Assembly: GCA_937140905.1 (NCBI GenBank)
Contig: CAKZQO010000123.1
Location: 1 to 32,943, forward strand
Direction of reading: 5' to 3'
Source of the DNA: an uncultured Spirochaeta sp.
Lineage (GTDB): Bacteria > Spirochaetota > Spirochaetia > DTKZ01
Length of the DNA: 32,943 bases
This document shows, piece by piece, positions 1 through 7,472 of the stretch. Within the stretch, counting starts at the first letter, position 1. Each line of letters opens with the position of its first letter. The position numbers were made by a program, and so were the translations under genes. Below the pieces are notes generated by a model. That model worked only from the letters and a program-made list of their open reading frames with translations. It searched no databases and had not been told where the DNA came from.

Positions 1-604
1 TACAAAGGAGGAAAAGGGAAGGCTTTTGGTTCAGGCAGGCTTGGAAGTGATCGAAGTCGATTTCGTACCGATCATGTTCGAAGCGTTCTAGATACGCCGT
101 GCTTTGGGGCTCTTCGATGTAGGCTCTGACCACGCGGGGCGGCGGGAGGAGGGGATTCTCGAGCAATGGGACCCCCGCGTTGTTCCCCACGGAAAGAAAA
201 GGAGGATACACGGGAGGTTGGATCAACACACCGCCTCCCCTACTGTCCCTAGAAAGGGAGCTAGACTGGAATGAAGGGAAACACTCTGTGGGTTCCTTTC
301 CAAAGGCTCGAGCGGCCAGGTTGAATCCCACCACCACTCCGGGCAGGAACACGATGTCTTCCGCTTGTACCTTCCAATGATGCCGTTCCTCCAGCCATCC
401 GAGTACGGCTTCTCGTAATCCTCTCACCTCGTTCGTGTACCCAAACACCCGGTGCTCGATACGTTCCCGTAAGGCTCGCACGATGGGTTCAGCGGAGGGA
501 AAATCCATGTCCGCTACCCATAGGGGGAGCACGTCAGGATCATACCGGTCCCACTTTTCGCTATCCGTACCCCGGCGGTCGATGGGGTGATCTAAACTAC
601 TCAC
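1..604 (-). CDS. PatB/MalY-type PLP-dependent C-S lyase/aminotransferase (partial, C-terminus beyond left edge)
   Basis: Manual reverse translation from a GTG at 604 gives MSSLDHPIDRRGTDSEKWDRYDPDVLPLWVADMDFPSAEPIVRALRERIEHRVFGYTNEVRGLREAVLGWLEERHHWKV..., matching the N-terminus of PatB/MalY proteins (LPLWVADMDF..., FGYT). Missing from the ORF track because it lacks an ATG and is cut by the window edge. Confidence 0.85.
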   Translation of the reverse strand, partial: MSSLDHPIDRRGTDSEKWDRYDPDVLPLWVADMDFPSAEPIVRALRERIEHRVFGYTNEVRGLREAVLGWLEERHHWKVQAEDIVFLPGVVVGFNLAARAFGKEPTECFPSFQSSSLSRDSRGGGVLIQPPVYPPFLSVGNNAGVPLLENPLLPPPRVVRAYIEEPQSTAYLERFEHDRYEIDFDHFQACLNQKPSLFLLC

Positions 605-1631
605 TCTTAATCTCTGTCCAAACTTTGTTGTACTCTTCCAGGAACGAACCGAGATCGATATACACGTGGCATCTCTGTAAGATTTCATTGGGAGGGTATG
701 CCACAGGATCCTTCTGTACCTCAGGAGGCAATAGTTCGAAGGCCTTCCGGTTGGGTGTAGCGTATCCGATGAACTCCACGTTCCGTTTGGCGATTTCGGG
801 GCGGTTCAGGAAATCGATAAACAGGAAAGCTTCTTCCTTATGCTCTGAGTTCTTGGGAATTACTAAAGAGTCTACCCAGAGATTGGTTCCCTCCTTGGGG
901 ATGACGTAGGCTAGGTCGGGGTTCTGCTTTCGCACGGTAACGGCGTCTCCCGACCAACTCATCGCCAAGGCCGCTTCTCCCGCGGCCATCATGTCCTTTC
1001 CATTGTCCCCCACGTAGGCCAATACCAGGGGTTTTTGCTGGATGAGAAGTTCCTTCGCTTTCTGGAGTTCTTCCTTGTTGGTGGAATTGATGGAAAACCC
1101 CAACCGTAGGAAAGCCACGGCCAAGCAGTCCCGTACCGAATCCATCATGAGGATCTGCTTCTTGTATTTGGGGTTCCAGAGGATGGCCCAGCTATCCACA
1201 GGATCGGTAACCTTCTTGGTATTGTACAGAATCCCGAAAGTGCCCCACATGTAGGGAACGGAGTATTCGTTCTTTGGATCGAACTGGAATCCTAAAAACC
1301 GCTTATCGAGAGCGTTGTAGTTTTTAAGTTTTTGGATATCGATCTTTTCCAGCAATCCTTCCCGGATCATGCGGGCGATCATATAGTCCGAGGGAACGAG
1401 CACATCGTACTTGGTCCCACCCTGTTTCACTTTGATGTACATGTCCTCGTTGGTGGCAAAGGTTTCGTAGTTGATCTTGATTCCTGTTTCCTTCTCGAAA
1501 TCCTTCAGCACCGTTTCGTCGATGTAATCTCCCCAATTGTACACGTTCAACACGACAGACTTCTTCGTGCAACCGCACACTAGAAGCACCAAGAATAGAC
1601 CCATGAAGGCCAGTTTTAAAAATCGTTTCAT
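597..1631 (-). CDS. potD: Spermidine/putrescine ABC transporter, periplasmic substrate-binding lipoprotein
   Basis: MKRFLKLAFMGLFLVLLVCGCTKK lipobox; VLNVYNWGDYIDETVLKDFEKETGIKINYETFATNEDMYIKV is typical PotD/PotF. Start moved to the internal ATG at 1631, next to the potC stop. Confidence 0.92.
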   Translation of the reverse strand: MKRFLKLAFMGLFLVLLVCGCTKKSVVLNVYNWGDYIDETVLKDFEKETGIKINYETFATNEDMYIKVKQGGTKYDVLVPSDYMIARMIREGLLEKIDIQKLKNYNALDKRFLGFQFDPKNEYSVPYMWGTFGILYNTKKVTDPVDSWAILWNPKYKKQILMMDSVRDCLAVAFLRLGFSINSTNKEELQKAKELLIQQKPLVLAYVGDNGKDMMAAGEAALAMSWSGDAVTVRKQNPDLAYVIPKEGTNLWVDSLVIPKNSEHKEEAFLFIDFLNRPEIAKRNVEFIGYATPNRKAFELLPPEVQKDPVAYPPNEILQRCHVYIDLGSFLEEYNKVWTEIKSE

Positions 1632-1633
1632 CG

Positions 1634-2428
1634 TCATACCTCCAATTTCTGAATGTTTGTGTCCCGTTTGTTTATGATCATCAAGAGACAAAACACGGTA
1701 ATGAACAGTAGGCTGGATACAGCGTTGATCTTGGGATTGATCCCCCTACGAGCCATCGAGTATACCACGATGGGTAGATTGTTCACCCCACTTCCTGTAG
1801 TGAAGAAACTGATGACGAAATCATCCACACTGAGGGTGAACGCGATGAGGAATCCTGTGAAGATGGCGGAGCGAATTTCTGGGAGAATCACATGGAAAAA
1901 TACATAGGGTGGCGTTGCGCCTAGATCCATAGCGGCTTCGGTGACTTCTTTAGGAATCTGTCGAAGTCGAGGCAGGATACAGAGCACCACATAGGGAATG
2001 TTGAAGGTGATATGGGAGAGCAAGAGGGTGGTGAATCCCAATCTTAGGCGAAGAGCCGTGAACAACGTCATGAGGGAGACACCCGTTACGATATCAGGAT
2101 TTAGGACAGGCACATTATTGATGGCAAGGACGACTTTTCGAGCAATAGGATGCATCCGATGGATGCCAATGGCAGCTACCGTTCCTGCTGCGGCGGAAAT
2201 GATAGAAGAAAGGATCGCGATCGATAGGGTATAGTACAGGGCGGATAAGATCTGTCGATCCTGTAAAAGTTCCCGATACCATCGAAGGGAAAACCCGCCC
2301 CAGACAGAAGTGGATCGAAGGTTGTTGAAGGAAAAGATGATCAGTACCCCAATGGGAGCGTAGAGGAACAGGAGAACCAGTAGAATGTAGACCTTGGAAA
2401 GGGAAGCGTGATTTCTGAGCTTCACCAT
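1634..2428 (-). CDS. potC: Spermidine/putrescine ABC transporter permease
   Basis: Multi-TM protein with EAA-loop-like EVTEAAMDLGATPPYVFFHVILPEIRSAI; located between potB and potD. Confidence 0.92.
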   Translation of the reverse strand: MVKLRNHASLSKVYILLVLLFLYAPIGVLIIFSFNNLRSTSVWGGFSLRWYRELLQDRQILSALYYTLSIAILSSIISAAAGTVAAIGIHRMHPIARKVVLAINNVPVLNPDIVTGVSLMTLFTALRLRLGFTTLLLSHITFNIPYVVLCILPRLRQIPKEVTEAAMDLGATPPYVFFHVILPEIRSAIFTGFLIAFTLSVDDFVISFFTTGSGVNNLPIVVYSMARRGINPKINAVSSLLFITVFCLLMIINKRDTNIQKLEV

Positions 2429-3276
2429 AGGTTCCCCTCCTCGAAGGTTTTTCCCTTGTCAGTGAGAGAAACGACAGTCATGGCAATAAGGATGATGACC
2501 ATCATGAGAATGGATAGGGCAGATCCAAAATGCCAATCACCGGTACTAAGGAACTGTTGTTCGATCAAGTTCCCGATCAGCATGTCCTGACCTCCGCCGA
2601 GGAGAGCGGAGATCACGAAAGTGCTCACCGCAGGCATGAAAACCATAGTGGTTCCGGTCAAGATTCCCGGTAGACTCAGGGGGAAGATGACGCGTCGAAA
2701 CACATCGAACCGGTTCGCTCCTAGATCCTCAGCCGCTTCGATCTGCTCTTTACCGATTTTGGATAGCGACGTATAGAGGGGAAGAATCATGAAAGGAAGG
2801 AAGTTGTACACCATCCCTATGAGTACGGCACCCCGAGAGTAGAGGATACTTTGGGGAGGTAACCCCATCCATTGGAGGAGCTGGTTCAGGACACCCTGCC
2901 TCCCCAACAGGACCATCCAGGAATAGGTCCGAAGGAGAAAGTTGATCCACATGGGTAGAACCAATAAGAGTAGTAAGGTGTTCCTCCATTTAGAACCTAG
3001 CCGGACCATGATCATGGCTGCAGGATACCCTAAGGCGAGGCAGATCAGGGTAGCTTCGAAGGCTAATAGAATGGAACGGCTCATGACCCGAAGGTACACA
3101 GGCTCGAAGAATCTGCGATAGTTGGAGATAGAAAACTCGTATCTTCCCGTTGGAGTAGGAGTGGTAAAGCTATACCAGAGCACTAGAACCAAAGGAACCA
3201 CGATGAATAGGCTAGACCACAGAAGGTAGGGATACTGGAGAAGGTTTCGGGTTTCCCTTGACGCCACAGTTTTCAT
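2422..3276 (-). CDS. potB: Spermidine/putrescine ABC transporter permease
   Basis: [35 protein letters not shown] loop; start at MKTVASRE (3276) overlaps the potA stop as ATGA. Confidence 0.92.
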   Translation of the reverse strand: MKTVASRETRNLLQYPYLLWSSLFIVVPLVLVLWYSFTTPTPTGRYEFSISNYRRFFEPVYLRVMSRSILLAFEATLICLALGYPAAMIMVRLGSKWRNTLLLLLVLPMWINFLLRTYSWMVLLGRQGVLNQLLQWMGLPPQSILYSRGAVLIGMVYNFLPFMILPLYTSLSKIGKEQIEAAEDLGANRFDVFRRVIFPLSLPGILTGTTMVFMPAVSTFVISALLGGGQDMLIGNLIEQQFLSTGDWHFGSALSILMMVIILIAMTVVSLTDKGKTFEEGNLW

Positions 3277-4334
3277 GGTGCTACCCCGTTCCGCTTCATG
3301 ACATGAATATCTTCTGGCGTGAAATATAGACCGATCTCTTCTCCTACTTTCAAGCTCTTCGTACTGTGAATCATCCACTGATGTCCGTTCTCCCGTACGA
3401 TCATCTCGTAATGAACACCCTTGAATACCACCGATTGCACTTTCCCTTTGAGGAGCCCCGATTGGGGTTCCACGGTTTGCACATCTTCGGGTCGAATCAG
3501 AACATATACAGGTTCATCCCGCGAAAAGCCCCTGTCCACACAGGGGAATTTCTTCCCGCAGAATACCACTTCCCCATCCTGTGGCATGACCCCTTCGAAA
3601 ATGTTGCTTTCCCCAATGAATTTGCTGATGAACACATTCTTTGGTTCATTGTAGATCTCTTCCGGTGTGCCCTTCTGGAGGATCCTTCCTTGATTCATCA
3701 CCACCACCGTGTCGGACATGGTGAGGGCTTCTTCCTGGTCATGGGTAACGTAGATGAAGGTGATACCAAGGCTAGTCTGCATGTTTTTCAATTCCAGCTG
3801 CATCTCTTTCCTTAAGTACAGGTCAAGAGCTCCCAACGGCTCATCGAGGAGAAGAACCTTAGGCTCATTCACTAGGGCCCGGGCAATGGCTACCCGTTGC
3901 TGCTGCCCTCCACTAAGAGAATGCACGCTCCGCTTCTCGAACCCCTTAAGGTTCACCAATTCCAGCATGCGGCTGACCTTTTCCTTTATCACCCCTTCGG
4001 GTTGTTTTCGGATCCGCAATCCAAAGGCGATATTTTCGAACACATTGAGATGAGAGAATAGGGAATATTTCTGAAAAACGGTATTGATTGGGCGTTTGTA
4101 AGGAGGCACGGAAGAAAAAGGTTGACCTTCGAAATAGATTTCACCGGCGGTAGGAGTTTCGAAACCCCCGATCAGCCGAAGGATTGTAGTCTTTCCGCAA
4201 CCGCTTGGACCTAGAATCGTCAGGAACTCCCGTTTCCCAACCTCCAAAGAAACGTCGAACAAGACTTGATGTCCCCCGTAGGCCATGCAAACCTTGTCCA
4301 ACCGAATGATCAGGTCCTTCCCGTTTGCGGACAT
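3273..4334 (-). CDS. potA: Spermidine/putrescine ABC transporter ATP-binding protein
   Basis: Walker [10 protein letters not shown], signature [15 protein letters not shown], Walker [14 protein letters not shown]-terminal TOBE-like region. Confidence 0.93.
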   Translation of the reverse strand: MSANGKDLIIRLDKVCMAYGGHQVLFDVSLEVGKREFLTILGPSGCGKTTILRLIGGFETPTAGEIYFEGQPFSSVPPYKRPINTVFQKYSLFSHLNVFENIAFGLRIRKQPEGVIKEKVSRMLELVNLKGFEKRSVHSLSGGQQQRVAIARALVNEPKVLLLDEPLGALDLYLRKEMQLELKNMQTSLGITFIYVTHDQEEALTMSDTVVVMNQGRILQKGTPEEIYNEPKNVFISKFIGESNIFEGVMPQDGEVVFCGKKFPCVDRGFSRDEPVYVLIRPEDVQTVEPQSGLLKGKVQSVVFKGVHYEMIVRENGHQWMIHSTKSLKVGEEIGLYFTPEDIHVMKRNGVAP

Positions 4335-4369
4335 TTCACCATGAGCCCTCCTTTCGATTGATAGCGTCC

Positions 4370-4398
4370 CTTATAAATCGATTTATAAAAAGAATCAA
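4370..4398 (-). promoter_or_regulatory. Candidate sigma70-type promoter for potABCD-patB
   Basis: On the minus strand TTGATT (4398-4393), 17-nt spacer, TATAAG (4375-4370), upstream of the potA ATG at 4334. Confidence 0.5.
4371..4388. promoter_or_regulatory. 18-bp perfect palindrome TTATAAATCGATTTATAA (candidate operator)
   Basis: Left arm TTATAAATC is the exact reverse complement of right arm GATTTATAA; it overlaps the candidate -10 and spacer of the pot promoter. Confidence 0.5.
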
Positions 4399-4440
4399 TA
4401 GAGAAAAGAGGCGATAGTTGTCACTTCTTCAACTATGCCC

Positions 4441-5706
4441 CTACCCCAAAAAGTATCCTACATGCAAGGCAGTTATACCCGGGAAAAGGGTTCTAGTTTC
4501 TGTGTCCTGGGAAAGCACAAAGGAATGTAGAAGGGGTTTGTCAAGTAGAGTACTTAAATCCCTTAAATGCCGGGCGTCTACGGGAAGTGCCCGTTCGGAA
4601 TGTTTAATTTCAAATGCTATGTAACCCTCAGCAAGTTCCACTAGGAGATCCACTTCCCGGCCATCCACCGTGCGGAGAAAGAAGAAACGAGTACCCTTCA
4701 GGATCGTTTTCGCCTGCTTGTAGAGTTCTGCAATTACAAAACTCTCGAATTCCTGTCCAGAGGGGATTCCCCGTTTCTGGATAATAGCTCTGAGTACCCC
4801 TGGGTCTAGTAAGTGTACTTTGGGAGACTTAATCAACCGCCGTCCTTCATTTCTTGACCATGCAGGCAGAACCAGAACCTGGTAACTAAGTTCCAAATAC
4901 CGAAGGTATCTCTGTACTGTTTTAGGTGATACACCAACATGTTGACTAATGCTCGAGTGGTTTACAAGAGAGGCTGTCTGCAATGCTATATATCGCTGGA
5001 GTTTTACAAAGGGTTCCAGATTCCTGAAGTCCGATAAATCCCGGATATCCCTCTCAAGATATGTTCGGACATAATTTGCGAGCCATACATACCTGTCTTC
5101 ATCGAAAAACCTCGGATCAGTCAGCGCAGGGTATCCCCCAAAGGCAACGTAGTGGTCCCAGGCTTTCATGATATTTGCGTATCGAGGATGGATACGAAAA
5201 TCCGGAAAAAGGGCTCTTACTTCTTCGGAAACAACCTTAGGATTTAATAGCAGGGTTTGATATAGGGAGTTTGGCACTGGATCTTCCCAGCTTTCGGTTT
5301 CAAGTTCTGGGATTGTGAGAGGATACAGATCGATAATAATACAGCGGCCGGCGAGGCTTTCACGCACTTTTTCCAGTAACAGGAGTTGGCTCGATCCGGT
5401 CAATACATACCGCGGATTCTCCCACTGGTCATAGACAGATTTGATACTTTCTATAAGCCGGACCTCTTTCTGAACCTCATCTAAAATAGCATTAGGATAC
5501 AGTTCTTTCCATTGAGCGGCAGTAAGTCGGGCATAGGTCGGTCGAAGTACCGGATCCTCAATAGATATAAATGGATAATCTGGAAAACACTGCCGTGCAA
5601 GGGTTGTTTTACCTACCTGTCTAGCTCCGGTCAACACAAGGATTCTATGATGACCCGGTTTGTCCCGACCTTCTTTTATAAACAGTGCAATTTTGCGGTT
5701 TTTCAT
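4441..5706 (-). CDS. AAA family ATPase with DUF4143-type C-terminal domain
   Basis: LTGARQVGKTTLARQ Walker A, NAILDEVQK Walker B, VLTGSSQLLLLEKVRESLAGR, and a C-terminal nuclease-like GREVDLLVE...IAFEIKHSE region. ATG at 5706; a TTG at 5712 is in frame. Confidence 0.88.
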   Translation of the reverse strand: MKNRKIALFIKEGRDKPGHHRILVLTGARQVGKTTLARQCFPDYPFISIEDPVLRPTYARLTAAQWKELYPNAILDEVQKEVRLIESIKSVYDQWENPRYVLTGSSQLLLLEKVRESLAGRCIIIDLYPLTIPELETESWEDPVPNSLYQTLLLNPKVVSEEVRALFPDFRIHPRYANIMKAWDHYVAFGGYPALTDPRFFDEDRYVWLANYVRTYLERDIRDLSDFRNLEPFVKLQRYIALQTASLVNHSSISQHVGVSPKTVQRYLRYLELSYQVLVLPAWSRNEGRRLIKSPKVHLLDPGVLRAIIQKRGIPSGQEFESFVIAELYKQAKTILKGTRFFFLRTVDGREVDLLVELAEGYIAFEIKHSERALPVDARHLRDLSTLLDKPLLHSFVLSQDTETRTLFPGITALHVGYFLG

Positions 5707-5716
5707 AGGCAAGATA

Positions 5717-5745
5717 AGTATACAATAACAGGGTCTTATTGTCCA
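5717..5745 (-). promoter_or_regulatory. Candidate promoter of the AAA/DUF4143 gene
   Basis: Minus strand TGGACA (5745-5740), 17-nt spacer, TATACT (5722-5717); only 10 nt separate the -10 box from the ATG. Confidence 0.5.
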
Positions 5746-5770
5746 GGAATAGGCGTATAATTAGGAATTA

Positions 5771-5818
5771 AAATACAAAAAATAGCGTAATTTAAGGAAT
5801 AATTGTCCTGATATTACG
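5771..5818 (-). terminator. Candidate Rho-independent terminator of the amidase gene
   Basis: Minus strand CGTAAT ATC AGGA CAATTAT TCCT TAA ATTACG followed by CTATTTTTTGTATTTT: interrupted hairpin plus U-rich tract just after the amidase stop at 5851. Confidence 0.5.
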
Positions 5819-5850
5819 GCATATATGCACTGCATTCATAATCATTACTC

Positions 5851-7005
5851 TCAATTAGGGTGTGAATAGCTCTGTGACGAGTTCCCGCCATTGGATACAG
5901 GAGGATTTGGCCCTTCTCCAGGCATGGGCCATCGAGGATCCGTGGCGGGTTGGGTGGCTTGCTTCAAGACCCATCCGGTAGAAAATTTCGCTCGCACGAA
6001 TACCTCGTACCATTCCCCTTTTTCGTCAACGGGTAGGAGGACCGTCCCTGGCTCCAGGACCCAAAGGCGGGAAGACTCCCTTGTCGGGAACTGGTAAACC
6101 ATGGTACTTTCGGGACCTACGGATACCCATGGGTAATGGGGAGGGGTTAGGTACGATTCATTACGATGGTGATAGTGTTGGAAGTACGTTTTAAGACCCG
6201 AAATAATCGTCCGAGCGTATAGTTCAGGGGTTTGGGTCAGCCGTGTGCGGTCGTTGGGATTGGTTAGGTATCCCAATTCGATTAGGACAGCGGGGGTATA
6301 GGGACTTATGCTGTGCTCGAAACGCCTGTAGTTAAAGCCAAAGTATCCCCGCATGTTTACCGTGGGAGGTGTCGGGCTTTTCGGAGGAGGGTTTACGAAG
6401 TTCCCTGCATCGAGTGAACGAGCCATTCTAACCCAGTCCTGTTCGACTCCCATTCTCGCGAATGCCTGTTCCAACGCTTTGGCTAAATCACGGCTAGCCG
6501 TGGATGACCGGAAGGGGGAGGACAGTTTCCATCCCTCAAGAGAAGGGTCGTTACCATAATCCGCGTGGATAGAGATGAACGCGTCCACCCGTAACCCGGG
6601 AGGTACCGTGGCGGGGACCAGCACCCCTTTCCATCCTTCTGCGGCCATAAGTTCCAACAGCGCACGGGCGACCTGAAGGTTTATGTCAACTTCCCGTAAG
6701 CCTTCGTGCTCCGCTCCTGTGCTATTTCGTAAACGCCGGAGTTCATCGGGCAACGCGTGCACTTCCCAGTGTCCTGGTTGCACCGCCACGATGAAAGGAC
6801 CCTCTAAAGGACGGAAAGGATACTCGAAATTTCTAATGAGGAGGGGGGTTTTGGAAGAGGGTAAATCACCTGTCTGGCTTTGAAATTGCCCTTTTACAGC
6901 CTGGAAAGCGGTTTTGAACGGGGTAAAGAGTGAAAAACTAACTATGCTGATGAAAAAAACCAGGAGTACTATTAGGCTATTCCTTACTCCTTTACCCAGA
7001 TTCAT
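5851..7005 (-). CDS. N-acetylmuramoyl-L-alanine amidase (Amidase_3 type), membrane-anchored or secreted
   Basis: N-terminal hydrophobic segment; HEGLREVDINLQVARALLELMAAEGW...VDAFISIHADYGND...PAVLIELGYLTNPND motifs; C-terminal region may be SH3-like. Confidence 0.82.
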   Translation of the reverse strand: MNLGKGVRNSLIVLLVFFISIVSFSLFTPFKTAFQAVKGQFQSQTGDLPSSKTPLLIRNFEYPFRPLEGPFIVAVQPGHWEVHALPDELRRLRNSTGAEHEGLREVDINLQVARALLELMAAEGWKGVLVPATVPPGLRVDAFISIHADYGNDPSLEGWKLSSPFRSSTASRDLAKALEQAFARMGVEQDWVRMARSLDAGNFVNPPPKSPTPPTVNMRGYFGFNYRRFEHSISPYTPAVLIELGYLTNPNDRTRLTQTPELYARTIISGLKTYFQHYHHRNESYLTPPHYPWVSVGPESTMVYQFPTRESSRLWVLEPGTVLLPVDEKGEWYEVFVRAKFSTGWVLKQATQPATDPRWPMPGEGPNPPVSNGGNSSQSYSHPN

Positions 7006-7049
7006 GCTTTAATAGTACTTAACCTATTGAATGGAGGCAAGGAAAGCCC

Positions 7050-7454
7050 ATGCATCGATTCACCCGTAGTATCCTGATCCTTTTAGGGAGTCTGTCCCTA
7101 AGCTTGGGGATCCTTGGCATCTTCCTTCCTCTCCTTCCCACTACCCCATTCCTGTTGTTGACGGCCGCCTGCTACGCCAAGGGGTCTGAACGGTTCTATA
7201 CCTGGCTTATGGCTAACCGTTGGTTAGGTGCCTATATCCGGAATTACCGGGAAGGCCGGGGCGTTCCGCTCGCCATGAAGATCGTTACCCTCGCTTTGTT
7301 GTGGGGAACCATCCTTGTTTCCGTGGTGTTCGTGGCACAAAGTCTAGGGCTTAGATTTTTGTTGATAGGGATAGCCGTTGGAGTTAGCGCCCACATTGTG
7401 TGGATGGGGGTTCGGGGTAGACGCCGCGAAGACCCGCCGGGACCGGTGGAATAA
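7050..7454 (+). CDS. DUF454 (YbaN-like) inner membrane protein
   Basis: LGSLSLSLGILGIFLPLLPTTPFLLLTAACYAKGSERFYTWLMANRWLGAYIRNYREGRGVP is the characteristic DUF454 signature; GGAGG upstream. Confidence 0.88.
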   Translation: MHRFTRSILILLGSLSLSLGILGIFLPLLPTTPFLLLTAACYAKGSERFYTWLMANRWLGAYIRNYREGRGVPLAMKIVTLALLWGTILVSVVFVAQSLGLRFLLIGIAVGVSAHIVWMGVRGRRREDPPGPVE

Positions 7455-7472
7455 AGAATCGTTGGGGTTGGT

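Noticed and set aside
180-380. 66-aa plus-strand ORF at the left edge
   Set aside because: Antisense to the partial PatB/MalY-like coding region.
3366-3815. 149-aa plus-strand ORF antisense to potA
   Set aside because: Fully inside a well-supported potA reading frame; sequence is low-complexity antisense translation with no recognisable family.
4413-4437. Inverted repeat ATAGTTG...CAACTAT as terminator of the AAA gene
   Set aside because: 7-bp AU-rich stem followed by only a mixed pyrimidine tract (GCCTCTTTTCTC); too weak to call.
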